This document shows positions 1 to 10,844 of a stretch of 64,000 nucleotides of DNA, one piece after another. The position numbers and the translations under genes are program-made. The DNA lies in contig NC_016478.1 of assembly GCF_000226095.1 (NCBI RefSeq), forward strand, positions 1,974,001 to 2,038,000, written 5' to 3'. Below the pieces are notes generated by a model, which worked only from the letters and a program-made list of their open reading frames with translations, had not been told where the DNA came from and did no database searches. Origin of the DNA: Thermothelomyces thermophilus ATCC 42464 (Eukaryota; Ascomycota; Sordariomycetes; Sordariales; Chaetomiaceae). Positions within the stretch are counted from its first letter, which is position 1, and the number at the start of each line of letters is the position of its first letter.

Positions 1-2297
1 GTCTCGGGTCCGGTGGCGGATGAGGCAAGCAAGAAGTTGGCTTTGGAAATGGAGCATGGCCCGACAAAAGCGCCAGACATGCGAGAACCGCGGCGGTTAA
101 GGGAGCGGAAACCCTCACTTGGGCGGCGGCTTGTGTCGGGTCCTGACAGAGACTTCTGCGTTGGAGTCGAGACATCACTGTTGACAATGCCCACTACCTT
201 CATCACCTCAGTGCCGATGAGGGTCTGCAGAGCCAAGACGGTTGCGAGGTGCTCAGAGGGATACTCGATGAGCAGGAAACGGACATCTGGATGGGTGGCG
301 AGATACGTTTCGAGATGCGGAATGATTAAAGCAGCGAGAAGGGCGCGGTCAGCAAACGGGTTGCTCTGGGTTTGCTTGGTGAGTGGCTGGGCGGTAAACG
401 CCTGCATAGCGTTGGCAATAAGATATCTAGATGTCTGCATTAGCGATTACATCCCTCAAGCATGGTATTCCTAGCTCACATACCGGATGTCCAACCGACC
501 ACCTCGCGAGAGGCCGCTTGTCTTGGAACCCAGCTTCTCGATCTGTCCGACAACCTCGGAGAGACGGCTCTTGCTCACTCCGCTTTCCGAGCCGACGGCC
601 AGGATGAGGTCGAGTCTCCTCTCGCCGCTTGGGGAGCCAACTTGTGCGTCGCATTCTAGAGGTCTCCACAAGCCGGCTTCCATCGAAATCTCGACGCCGT
701 CGGCGGTTGAGAAGCGACGGTCCCGCAGAGGGAACTGGGAACCGAGGAGAGACCGCAGGAAGTTCTGGATGGGGACAGCCGCCTCCTGGCCGACGCTGAT
801 ACTGTATAACCTTGTGTCCAGTCGAGGCACAGCCGCAGATGTGTCATGAAAAGAGCTTGGAGAGTTATTTGGCGTTGGCAAGCCATGTACCAGGTCCTTC
901 CGCGGCCAGGTTGCAACACCGGTGGGATCTTCTTCCTCTGACCGACCTCGCTCAATCTCCCGCTCATCCTTTGTGGCTAGCGGACTTTCGCTTTGCCAGA
1001 AGTCATATCGGGAGACCCGAGCCAGGGATAGCGACTTGCGAGGAGCCCCGTAACCTTCGCTGAGACGCCGGAACACGAAACCGTGGAGACCGTTAGGGGT
1101 CTCGGGGGTAAAGAAAACAACGAGGTCCTCCAGCAGCGGCAGCAACGCCTCGAAAGGCTCCTCATTCGACTCGGTGATTTGGGCGCTCGTCCGTTTTACT
1201 GAGCCACTTTCCTTACTTAGGAACAACGGATCGCTTCCCGACTCCGGTAGCGTAGCTTGCTCCTCAGTCTTGCCGCCGGGGGCCGGGATTTGCTTGGGCG
1301 ACAGGTTTAACTCGGCAGTCTGTGACCTCCTGTGGTCGAACGCGTCGGGTATTGGAGTGTGTGAATGATGAACTTTTGACTGATCTCCACCAACTGCCAC
1401 CTCGCCGGTCCAGGCGATCGGCGATGACGGGATGTGGATCCTCAGTGACGGTCTTTGGGAAGCGGCTGAAGAGGGTTGCGTTCCCAAGCTGCTGTCGGGC
1501 GAGATACCAGGAACGGGTTCCTCAGAAAGTCCCGTCTGGCAATGACTTGGGGGAGGCGGTCTGGGTACCCGAGGAATGTCGGACGCCTGGACAGCCGTTG
1601 ATCTCGGGCGCTTCTTGGACGGAGGGATGTCGACCAGCTTGACTGTCAGATCCGCTTCTGGCGTCGACGACGGTTGGAGGAACTCAGTCTCCCTATCGAG
1701 CGCGTCTGCCGCTTTCATGGCGCGGATAATGGGGTCTTCGATGGTGTCGTCTCCGGCGCCGGCGTATGCTCTCCATGACAAGAGCTGCTGCGTTTGCCCT
1801 TCATTGGACGCTGGCGGCTCTGGAATCGCTTCCGCTTCTCTGTTGCGTAGTGGCGACTCCTCCGCCTCGTAAAGCGAGAGCCTTGCCAAGGACAGCCGAG
1901 CATGCCCATTGCTGGCTAGCCGGATGAACGTGGCATGGGCCTCCTCGATATTGCCATCCGTTTCATGCTCCATGATGGCCGACAGACAAGATACTTGCGC
2001 CGACATGGTTCCCCCGTGTGTAAAAACAAGTCGCGTCTCATCTGTCGACGTGGAAGGTCGCAAGAATTCCAGGGCCTCGGCGCGTCGAGCCTGAGCGGCC
2101 GCGTGATATCGATATATCAGCTCCCGGGCGTCAAAGGGCTTCCTCTCCTTTGAGACCTCGTCTTCCAGGTAATATTGGAGACCCGGGAGGACGAGAATCT
2201 TGCTCGAGTCCGGGAGAAGACGCAGTTGGGTCGACACTAACTCCGGAGGACCCTCCAAGGCAACAATATGCCCAGCACGCCGTTGTGGGATCGACAT
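1..2297 (-). CDS. Conserved fungal hypothetical protein, 3' end beyond the window
   Basis: Two exons are visible on the minus strand. Exon 1 is 484-2297 and the next runs from 426 off the left edge. The 57-nt intron (427-483) has a GTATGT donor, a GCTAAT branch site and a TAG acceptor. Joining across it keeps the frame and turns what looks like a stop into an open run (…LDIR-YLIANAM…). I chose the ATG at 2297 (MSIPQRRAGHIVALEGPPEL) because upstream codons in this frame have no ATG before a stop. About 605 residues precede the intron and 141 follow it. The N-terminus (VALEGPPELVSTQLRLLP) and the part after the intron look globular; the middle (roughly residues 190-400) is rich in Ser, Pro and charged residues and probably disordered. 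It resembles fungal proteins loosely annotated 'gastric mucin-like', a name that says nothing about role. No catalytic motif, signal peptide or membrane segment is evident. Function unknown. Confidence 0.75.
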
Positions 2298-5085
2298 CCT
2301 GATTCCGGCTCGAGTCTCGGACTCAAGCGCGAAGATCGTCGCCGCCACACTAGTTTGCTCCAGCAAGGTAGCGCGTGGGGGGTTCTAGAATCTCTGTTTT
2401 TAAAAAGCTAGTGTAGAAAGGGACCCTGGAGAGGCTGACTGGTGACCGCGAATGTTTGCAAAGCCCCAAGCCCGTGCCACGCGACCAACAGACCAACGGC
2501 TTTGTGATGCGAAGGCGAGTGGCTTTAGAAAAAGAAATCGAGATCGGCCAAACATGCGCTAGGGCAAATACTCGAGGACGAACGAGGACGAACAAGGAGG
2601 AACATGAGGGGAGTGGCTTGCATGGAGGGCCCAGATATGGAGGGAACGGAATGTGAGAAGTGACGAGAAGGCGAACATCGGAGAGGAGTCCCTGCAGGCA
2701 GCCGGGTTTTGCGAAGCGTCTGAGTCCTGAAACCGTCGGCCCAGGCCTACAAGTTTGGACTCATCACCTATGTGCCGCCGGCATGTTGCGCAATGGCAAG
2801 AGCAAACAAGCTAACCGAGAACTTGGCAAAGAGAGACGGGTACGGGCGGGAGCACTTCGTGCCTGCGTCGCTATTGCATGAGAGCCGCGAGGGAGAATAG
2901 GCAGGCACGAGACAAAGAAGAGGAGGACGGTTGGGGGGAGGGGGGGGAGTTGGAGCAGTTTGACGGTTGGGTTGTGCTTTCCAAATCTGGGGGGTACTCT
3001 CCGGTTCGCAATTGATGACGATGACTACTACTACTACCTAAGTGAACTGGAGGTTCAAGCTATAAGTGCCCTGCAACTAAGGAAGGTACCTTAGTTAAGT
3101 GATGGAGCGGATTGGCCCAAGGATTGCTAGACTGCAATGCATGCGTGCCCGAGGCGACGAGAAAAAGGAGGGTAGTATCCATGGCCGTGTTTCCTCCAAC
3201 CCCGTTCCGTCGTGTTTCCCGAGCCTCCTCTCTCGTACCCGGCGGAGAATATTAAAAAGAAGAATTAATTTTCAAAGACCCCGGAAAGGTGTTCCCGGCC
3301 TCAATGTGACGGGATCCGCCGTCAAGTCCTCTGGTTGGCTGGCCGAACCCTGAAATATCCTTGTGTGATGTGAACGACCCAAACTTTGGGGAAGCCGGTG
3401 GTCGGATGTATGTACTAATACGAGTAAGCGCCCGGGGTACGAGGTCTGGATGTATCAATGTACCGGTAATCCGCACATCAGACACTCAGCCGTCCACGAT
3501 TGGTAGGGCGCTACGTTGTCGTGGCCCAAGCCCGGTCTCTACATAGCAGTTTGAGATGCCGGGACAGGCGAAGAGAGTGTGTATCATGTATGGATCGTGA
3601 CACTACTGTACACTTATTTACCTACGTCCCTAGAGGGCGAGGAACGGGAGCAAAGCCGTCGGTACCATCTGCCACTGCCACGCCCTGCGCCGTTTAAATG
3701 AGCGATGCTTTTGGCTGCAATATGGAAAATCACCCTTGGCACCTGTTGTTGGTTGGCCGGTAAGCCACTGTCGTGTGTAGTGTAAGGTACTGCAAATTGT
3801 ATGTAGTTGCAATCGGAGGCCGCGAACCTGAAATCCCATCTCCGAATGATCTGTTACGAGGAGCCGCTAACACGCTTAAGGTAAGGAACCTGCAGCGATC
3901 TGCGGGGGGATCGTTCTCTTGTGCTGGTTAGTGTAGTTATCCCCCGTCTTTGCCCCTTGCTCAAGAATTTGGTGATTTTCACAGTAACTATGTACATGTT
4001 AGCCGCAAACACCAAGGATAGCTTTCCAAATCGGGACGCATGTGGGATGATTGTGTGTAAAAATAACAAAAAAACTTAGACCAGGGCGACCGGTCACTCC
4101 CGTCCCCACTCAACTCACTCCTGCCCCATAAGTTCATCTGATCTTTGGTTCGTCTAGTGTAAATAAGCCGCGATGGCGCATGGTATTGAACCTGGAATGG
4201 ATCCGTATACTAGGGTATCGTTCGGCAAAGGCGTGCAAGTCTAGCTGCTGGCCATCGTTCCCATCGTTCTCGGGCTGGTCGCTTGGCAACTATTTCGTAA
4301 AGATGCTCTGTAATATGCTGACCCTACTGTTAATCATTGAGGAAGATCGACACGTCGCGGCACTCGGTTTTTCCTCAATGGAGCAGAACTGCAGTACTAT
4401 AGTGCACGGCGTACAGTGTGCAAGTACTGCGAGCCAAACTTGCGGAGGATCTGACGGCGTTCCCGTGGAGGGCGTGGAGACGCCGGGGCTAGCAAGTGGC
4501 TATGGCCAAGAAATGAGTGGCTTGGTCACTCTTTGACTTCATTCTTTCAACCCCTCCCCCCTCCCCCTTTGCCGCCCTTACCGTCTTCTGGCACAGATGC
4601 AGCTTGCCGGCGTCGCCGTTGGGGTAACATGAGAGAGAAGAAGGGCTTTCTTTCCACCATCCACGAATGCAGGTCTTGCATTCGAGACTGTACGACATCA
4701 AAGCGTCCCGAGACATCAACACCCAACATGGCTCTCGGTATCTTCCGTCATTGGTTTTTGCCGCGCACGTTACCAAGTACGGATTACAGTATTTTATGTG
4801 TGTGGTCAACTACGCAGTATAGTAGTTGCGCTTGGTAACGATCGTCGATGGCTCCGCTGCCATTCCCGGCTGTCGAATTTTGCATCTCCTGCAATGCGGA
4901 ATCCCGTGGAACTGCCCGGCCGCTGAGTGTATGTACAGCCGATCGCCAGTCCTGACAATCAAACTGAATCAGAGTTCAGTGCCGCCCAAATTACCACGTG
5001 TGTTACAGCCGGATTAAACCGGATGCTGGAATCCGCCACGCCCGGGAGAGCGGTGTGGTCTGGACTTTTTCAGCAGTTCTCCTGC
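2298..5085. other. Intergenic region, 2.8 kb, no gene recognised
   Basis: It holds the 5' flank of the left-edge gene and the 3' flank of the WD40 gene. I see only short, unconserved open frames. Simple features are a G-run near 2935-2950, a short CTA repeat near 3027 and a perfect 10-bp palindrome AAGGTACCTT at 3083-3092, a type that recurs in other intergenic parts of the window. Confidence 0.6.
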
Positions 5086-6409
5086 CTACTCGTCATCGTC
5101 TTCCATGAGGGCAGCGAGCTCGGCCTCCTCCTCCGGGCTGAGAAGACCCTCGCCAGCGACCTCCTTTCCCCCTTCTTCTGCGGGCTTCTCCTGCTCCTTG
5201 ACTGCAGCATCGACGGCGGCCTTATCCAGTGGCCAGGTCCGCACCGTTCCGTCAATGCTCACGCTGCAGATCCGTTGGCTCGACCCGCTCGGGTCCCTGA
5301 GGACCACCAGGTCTGTGACCTCGTCGTAGTGTCCCACAAGGGAGCAGTACAGGTTGCCCGAGCTCCGATCCCAGAACTTGATGTCTTCGTCCCGACCGGC
5401 CGTGACCACCCACTGCTCCGTAACCGCTACGGCACGCACGTGGTCCCCGTGATGGAATGTGTCTTCGCAGGCAAAGTTTCTCAGCCGCGACAGGCACTTG
5501 GCGGTGCCATCGCCGCTCGAGGTCCAGAGATCCACGTCGTCGCCGTCGTGGTCAAGCACAAGCTTGTAGACGGTGGTCTCGTGTTCTAGAATGGTCCGGC
5601 GGTCCGTGCCCGGGGCGTCGGGAGACGCCTCAACGACCTGCTCCCACTTGTCGAGCCGGATTCTCCACCGGCGAATATGCGGGTCGCTGCTGGCGCTGAT
5701 GAGACTGATCTCATCCGCAGTGGAGGACGCGTGATCGACGACCAGGTCCTGGATGCTGAGCATATTCACCGCGCTGTCTTGTAGGGTATGCAGCCTCGCG
5801 CCCGTAGCGACGTCCCAGACCATGATCTTCTTGTCGGCGCCACCGCTGATCAGGAGGTCCTTGCCGCCAATGGTTGCACAGGCGAGGGCCTTTACGAAGT
5901 CTGTATGACCGACGTATTTCCGTCCGGGTGCTTTGGAGTTGAGATCCCACGACCAGATATTCTTGTCCCAGGATCCGGCGAAGAGAGTTCCGGAGCCGGG
6001 CCCGCCCACGGCAACACAGCAAACCGGGGCGGTCGGGCCGCGGTAGGCCGTCTTAAGGTTCTCGGGGTCCTATGCGGAAAGGAAAAACTTCAGACATACG
6101 ATCCCGTTGCACCGTGCCCTTGGCTCATACCTACGTTTAGATTGACTAGGCGTACGGCTCCGGCCGACTCCGCAACCAAGACTGCAGACCCGGGAGATCT
6201 GGGGTCGGGCACGGCAGCCAAAATCTTGGATTTTAGGAGAATTGGGTCCCCATACTTGTTGCCAGCCTTGGCTGCCCGTCGCTGCCTCTTCTCCTGAGCG
6301 GCACTGCGACCATCAGATTAACATTGACTCATTGAGCATTTCACACGGCCACCATGCCCCTCTTCACTCACTCTGTCTCGAAAAAGTGCTCTGGGTCGGC
6401 CGACTGCAT
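5086..6409 (-). CDS. WD40-repeat protein with acidic C-terminal tail
   Basis: Three exons on the minus strand: 6372-6409, 6135-6303 and 5086-6069, giving 396 aa. Introns are 68 nt (GTGAGT donor, GCAG acceptor) and 65 nt (GTAGGT donor, ATAG acceptor). The start codon lies in a 38-nt first exon (MQSADPEHFFET), followed by a basic stretch (AAQEKRQRRAAKAGNKYGD). Several WD40 blades are visible, with motifs such as LISGGADKKIMVWD, WTSSGDGTAKC, VVTAGRDEDIKFWD and CSVSIDGTVRTW, so a single beta-propeller is likely. The tail after about residue 350 is acidic and Ala/Glu-rich. WD40 propellers serve as protein-interaction scaffolds; I do not recognise the orthologous group and assign no complex. It is divergently arranged with ctf4, with 539 bp between the two start codons. 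Confidence 0.85.
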
Positions 6410-6948
6410 TGCGGAGGAAACAGGGGTCCCCAAAAAAACGAGAAAAAAAAAATCAAAGCACACGAGTGTAATGAATCCCCAATTATCGGTCTATGTCTTC
6501 GTTGCTGCCTTTTGTCTGGTTTATTGATAAATAATCCATTCAGTGCCTGATGGAAAGGGATAGAACTCGCCAGGCGACCACAGCTGGCAGGCTGGGGACA
6601 TTCAATATTACGGGACTTCGCGGTACGGATTGGTGTACGGAGTAAACTGTGTAAAGTATGTAAGTAGTGGGACGGGAAAAGAGTGGGGCGTGACGCGAAA
6701 ACTAATGGGGGAACGCGGTCAGACGCGTCTTCCGTTTTAGCACCACCGCTTAGTGGATGTATTGTACATTACAAACAGTAATCCGTACATCTCCCACAAG
6801 CAATCTACCACCCCACGGCATCATCGTCCAAACATAAGCAAACCGAACGACGCCGTAAGCGGATCTCAAAACGTCGGGTTTTTGTTTCTGAAGGGAAACG
6901 CAATCGAATGCCCAGTACTGATCCTAGCCCGAGCTCCAATTGACAGCA
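6410..6948. promoter_or_regulatory. Shared divergent promoter region (WD40 gene / ctf4)
   Basis: This 539-bp interval separates two head-to-head start codons, so it must hold both 5' UTRs and both promoters. It contains A-runs near 6434-6450 and one copy of the motif TACGGAGTA (6636-6644) that recurs in other intergenic regions here. No TATA box can be assigned with confidence. Confidence 0.55.
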
Positions 6949-9714
6949 ATGGCGTCGGTCATCGCCTCTCGGCCACGGCCACGGCCAGCGCACACACAGG
7001 GAACCACGCGCTGCGCATACACGCCCGACGGCTCCAGACTGGTCACGGTCGGTTCCAACAATACAATCCGCCTTTACAAGACAGGCTTCGACGGCGAGCC
7101 CACCAATATCGACGACTGCCAGGAACAGAATCTGGCCGTGGCCAGCAGCAACGACTTCTTCGTCGCCGGCGCCGAAGATGGCACCGTCAGCTACTACTCG
7201 CTCGCCACCAACATGTTCGACAAGTTCCTGCTGCGCACCTCGCTGCCCGTCCGCGACGTCGCCCTCTCACCCGACAACAAGTGGTGCGCCGTGGCCAGCG
7301 ACGAGCTGACCGTCAAGCTGGTCCACATCGAGGACAACACCAAGCTGCTCACCCTGAAGGAGCACGGCAAGCCGACCAAGCATCTCTCGTACGATCTCAA
7401 GGGCAGCATGCTTGCCCTGTCATGCACCGACGGCATCATCTATGTCTACTCCCTGACCGCTGAGCACCCGGAGCTCATCCGCAAGGTGGACGGCGTCATT
7501 GGCCGGACGGAAACCGAGTCGGACGCTTCCTGCAGGGCGATATGGCACCCCGACGGGCGGGCATTTGCGGTGCCAACTCCGACGAGAGAGATCCAAGTAA
7601 TCTCAAAGAACGACTGGGAGAAGCAGCGCGTCTTTTCGAAGGGCCATGACGGGGATATCACCGCCCTGGCCTGGTCGCCAAACGGCGCCTTGCTCGCCAC
7701 GGCGGGGAAGGACAGAAGGCTGTTACTGTGGCAGACCAAGGACCAGACCGTCATTGCGAGATACGAGTATCCGAACGTCATCGATATTGCTTGGCACCCG
7801 TCCAAGAACCTGGCCTCCTTCACCACTTCAGACGGCGAGGTCTTCATCTGCGACGACTTCGTCCCTGAGCAATTTGCCTCGTTGCTGAGGCTACCCAAGC
7901 AGCCCGCCCCGTTCATCCATGACCCTCTCGAAGAGTTTGGTGCGCACGGCCGGAGGTCGGAGCCTAACGGTGCCGGCGGTCTTCCCTCACGCCCGCGACG
8001 GGGCTCCGTCGACAGTTTGGATGACCTCCTGGACGACGATGACCTGGCGGACGAGGACGACGGCTTCGTCGTTGATGACGATGGAGCGGGGTACACGCTA
8101 AACGCCGCTCGGAAACGGGCAGCCGACGATGACGGCTTGTACGGACAACGCCCCAGCAAGCGCGGTAACTTTGTCCAGCCGCAGCTCCACCCGCCATTTC
8201 AACCCGGTTCAACCCCTTGGCGCGGCAACCGCAAGTACTTGTGCCTGAATCTCATCGGGTTCGTATGGACCGTGGACCAGGATTCTCACAACACGGTGAC
8301 GGTGGAGTTCTACGACCACGAATTCCACAGGGACTTCCATTTCACCGACACCTTTCTCTATGACAAGGCCTGCTTGAACGAAAAGGGCACGCTCTTCTCG
8401 TGTCCGCCGAAAGACGACGCCCCGGCCGTGGTCTTCTATCGCCCCCACGAGACCTGGACACAGCGGAATGACTGGCGCATAGAGCTGCCCAAGGGCGAAG
8501 CCGTCGTGGCCATGTCGCTAAGCGACACCTTCATCACCGTCACGACGACCGCCAACTACGTCAGGATATACACGCTCTTTGGCATCCCTTATCGCGTCTA
8601 TCGACCCAAGAGCACGCCCATCGTCTCGTGTGCGAGCTGGAGGGACTACGTCTTAACCATGGGCAACGGCCCCGTCGGCGCAGATGGCATGTGCCGGTTG
8701 CTCTACACAATCGAGAACATTAAGCGGGACGAGATATGCCAAAATGAAGACACGGTGGCGCTGCCCGAGGGAGCCACTGTGAAGAGTGTCTTCTTCTCCG
8801 ACAACGGGGTACGTCTTTTTTTTTTTCTCCTTCCTGCTCTTTCTCATTGCCCGGCCATCCTCTTTTGTCCCGTCACTAACCTTTCCCAGGACCCTTGTAT
8901 CTACGACTCAACCGACACGCTTCTGACCCTGCTCCACTGGCGCGAGCCCTCGCGCGCCTATTGGGTCCCCCTCCTCGATACCAAACTCCTCCCGCGCCTC
9001 GCCTCGGGCCGCAAGCACGAGAACTACTTCCCCGTCGCCGTCGCCGACAACAAGTTCCACTGCATCATCCTCAAGGGGGGAGACCAATACCCTTATTTCC
9101 CGCGCCCGCTCCTCTCCGAGTTCGATTTCTCTATCCCCCTCACGTCCGCCCCCTCCTCCAAGAAGAAGAGCAAGAAACAGTCGAGGGCGTCCGGGTCCCG
9201 CAACAAGCCGGACGACGAAGACGAGGAAATGCTCTCCTCGCCTTCTGCGGAGGAATCCGACGCCGACGCGGACGGAGAAGAAGAAGGGCAGGAGGACGCG
9301 GCCGAGTCGGAAGCGCTGGCGCTGGCGCAGGGCTACCTGCTCAAGTCGCTCCGCTCGGCGCAGCTCGCCGACCAGCTCGCCCACACGCGGTCGACGGCGT
9401 CGCAGCGGGCGCTGCTGGCGCGGCTGGAGCTGGACATCGACAAGACGCTGATCCAGATGCTGGCGGCCGAGTGCCGGGCCGGCGGCGAGGAGCGCGGCAT
9501 GCGCGCCCTGGAGGTGGTGCGGCTGATGCGCGACCGCAGCGGCAAGATGATCGAGGCGGCCATCAAGGTCGCCGAGCGGTACGGGCGCGAGCTGCTGGCC
9601 GGCAAGATCCGCGAGTGGGGGGAGAGGCGGATCGCTGGCGGCGGTGGTGGTGGTGCGGACGGGGATGGCGGCGAGGATGAGGACGAGGATAACGACGATG
9701 GATATGGGTTCTAG
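6949..9714 (+). CDS. CTF4: Ctf4/Mcl1/SepB (WDHD1/AND-1) replisome adaptor
   Basis: Two exons, 6949-8808 and 8890-9714, give 894 aa. The 81-nt intron has a GTACGT donor, a pyrimidine-rich core, a CACTAAC branch site and a CCCAG acceptor. Residues about 1-310 form an N-terminal WD40 propeller (for example TPDGSRLVTVGSNNTIRLYK). A linker with an acidic patch (LDDLLDDDDLADEDDG) follows. The central domain typical of the family (Mcl1_mid) starts near GSTPWRGNRKYLCLNLIGFV and runs through DTFITVTTTANYVRIYTLFG. The C-terminal region is helical, ending in an acidic Gly/Asp tail. Ctf4 proteins trimerise and tether CMG helicase to DNA polymerase alpha and other clients at forks; fungal mutants show chromosome loss and cohesion defects. 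Its length suits fungal members. The start is the ATG at 6949; the frame is open slightly upstream but has no other ATG. Ctf8, from the same cohesion pathway, is also in this window. Confidence 0.95.
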   Translation: MASVIASRPRPRPAHTQGTTRCAYTPDGSRLVTVGSNNTIRLYKTGFDGEPTNIDDCQEQNLAVASSNDFFVAGAEDGTVSYYSLATNMFDKFLLRTSLPVRDVALSPDNKWCAVASDELTVKLVHIEDNTKLLTLKEHGKPTKHLSYDLKGSMLALSCTDGIIYVYSLTAEHPELIRKVDGVIGRTETESDASCRAIWHPDGRAFAVPTPTREIQVISKNDWEKQRVFSKGHDGDITALAWSPNGALLATAGKDRRLLLWQTKDQTVIARYEYPNVIDIAWHPSKNLASFTTSDGEVFICDDFVPEQFASLLRLPKQPAPFIHDPLEEFGAHGRRSEPNGAGGLPSRPRRGSVDSLDDLLDDDDLADEDDGFVVDDDGAGYTLNAARKRAADDDGLYGQRPSKRGNFVQPQLHPPFQPGSTPWRGNRKYLCLNLIGFVWTVDQDSHNTVTVEFYDHEFHRDFHFTDTFLYDKACLNEKGTLFSCPPKDDAPAVVFYRPHETWTQRNDWRIELPKGEAVVAMSLSDTFITVTTTANYVRIYTLFGIPYRVYRPKSTPIVSCASWRDYVLTMGNGPVGADGMCRLLYTIENIKRDEICQNEDTVALPEGATVKSVFFSDNGVRLFFFLLPALSHCPAILFCPVTNLSQDPCIYDSTDTLLTLLHWREPSRAYWVPLLDTKLLPRLASGRKHENYFPVAVADNKFHCIILKGGDQYPYFPRPLLSEFDFSIPLTSAPSSKKKSKKQSRASGSRNKPDDEDEEMLSSPSAEESDADADGEEEGQEDAAESEALALAQGYLLKSLRSAQLADQLAHTRSTASQRALLARLELDIDKTLIQMLAAECRAGGEERGMRALEVVRLMRDRSGKMIEAAIKVAERYGRELLAGKIREWGERRIAGGGGGGADGDGGEDEDEDNDDGYGF

Positions 9715-10725
9715 AGGCGAGCGAAGGACTGCGCATTGGGCAGCAACAGTCTCCAAAGGGCGTGCTCGGTTCCTTCTTTTTGTTTGATCTGCCCCCTGTG
9801 TGTGTCCGGGCCGGGTTCCCGCGACGATGGTACATGTACAGAACACCCCATGTTTCGTTCGATGTTTGCCCTTTTGAGGTAACGGAGCTCGATGGAGGAA
9901 GCAATCCTGTATGAGCATGACAGCAGTGATATAGCATGACGCATATTGCATGGTTTCAACCAGCTGCCTGGTTTACTGGAGTATGCTCAGGGAAAGGGGC
10001 CATGGTAGGGCTACAATTACCTGGGAATCCGGGAAAGGTAGATCATGGGAACTCGATTTGTGTGATAAGCCGTGATTGCTGGGGCCTTGCATTCGAATAT
10101 ACCAGAGGTGCCTCACCCGTAACTACACGAGGCTACCGCCCCCAGGGGGGGAAGTCGTTTTTCTAAACGGGCATACACCGCGGGATCAAGTACGAGCAGC
10201 CGCACATTACGCAGTTTCGATGTTCCTCCTCTAGCCAGACGTACCTGGAGACGCAGCTACAGGAAAACCCGGATCTGCTCTTCAAAATTATCACCCCCGA
10301 CTGTCTAGTCCTCGTGTAGAACAGACGGCGTTGCCATATCGTTCGATCTTTACAAGAGCAACTGAGAACATAATGCAGCGGAAATGTTTTCACCACAGTG
10401 AGGAGAGCGGACACCAACATAAAAACATGCGATATGAAGAGATCGCGCTGTGGTATCCAACATACATACAATGCGCATATGCACGGGAGCTGTACGACGT
10501 CCAAGAGAGGAATGGATGCCGGCGCGTGGGAAGAATAGCGATCTGCTGCCAATATAGGGCGGCGAACTACTCGACATGTTATGTATCCCTGGTTTTGTAA
10601 ATCTGCTCAGGGCTGGCGCTGTTGTGCTAGGTATCTAGCAACCTAGCGCCTGAAGTTTCCGTATTGTCTCCGTGCCCTTAGCTAACTTCGAAACCATATA
10701 AGCATTCGAAACACCCGCTTCTAGT
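9715..10725. other. Intergenic region downstream of ctf4
   Basis: It contains the ctf4 3' flank and about 1 kb with no recognisable gene. The longest minus-strand frame (10163-10552) has no family features and lies in moderately AT-rich sequence just upstream of the 5S rRNA gene. Confidence 0.55.
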
Positions 10726-10844
10726 ACATACGACCATACCTACCAGAAAATACGGGATCCCGTCCGCTCTCCCTTAGTCAAGCTGGTAAGGGCCGAGTCA
10801 GTAGTTGGGTCGGTGACGACCAGCGAATCCTCGGTGTTGTATGT
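10726..10844 (+). rRNA. 5S ribosomal RNA gene
   Basis: The 119-nt segment starts ACATACGACC and ends GTTGTATGT, and these ends pair to form helix I. Inside are the hallmark ascomycete 5S blocks ATCCCGTCCGCTC (10757-10769) and AGTAGTTGGGTCGGTGACGA, followed by CCAGCGAATCC; the latter part covers the internal control region read by TFIIIA and Pol III. T-rich runs just downstream (from 10846) can act as the Pol III terminator. The gene stands alone, away from any rDNA repeat. Dispersed 5S genes are normal in Neurospora and related Pezizomycotina. The helix pairing and intact internal promoter suggest a functional copy. Confidence 0.93.

Noticed and set aside
8908-9951. 347-codon open frame antisense to the 3' part of ctf4
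   Set aside because: Arg/Leu-rich translation typical of the antisense of GC-rich coding sequence; the sense strand encodes conserved Ctf4.
10163-10552. 129-codon minus-strand frame upstream of the 5S rRNA gene
   Set aside because: Short, Cys/Arg/Ser-rich, no motif, in moderately AT-rich intergenic sequence.
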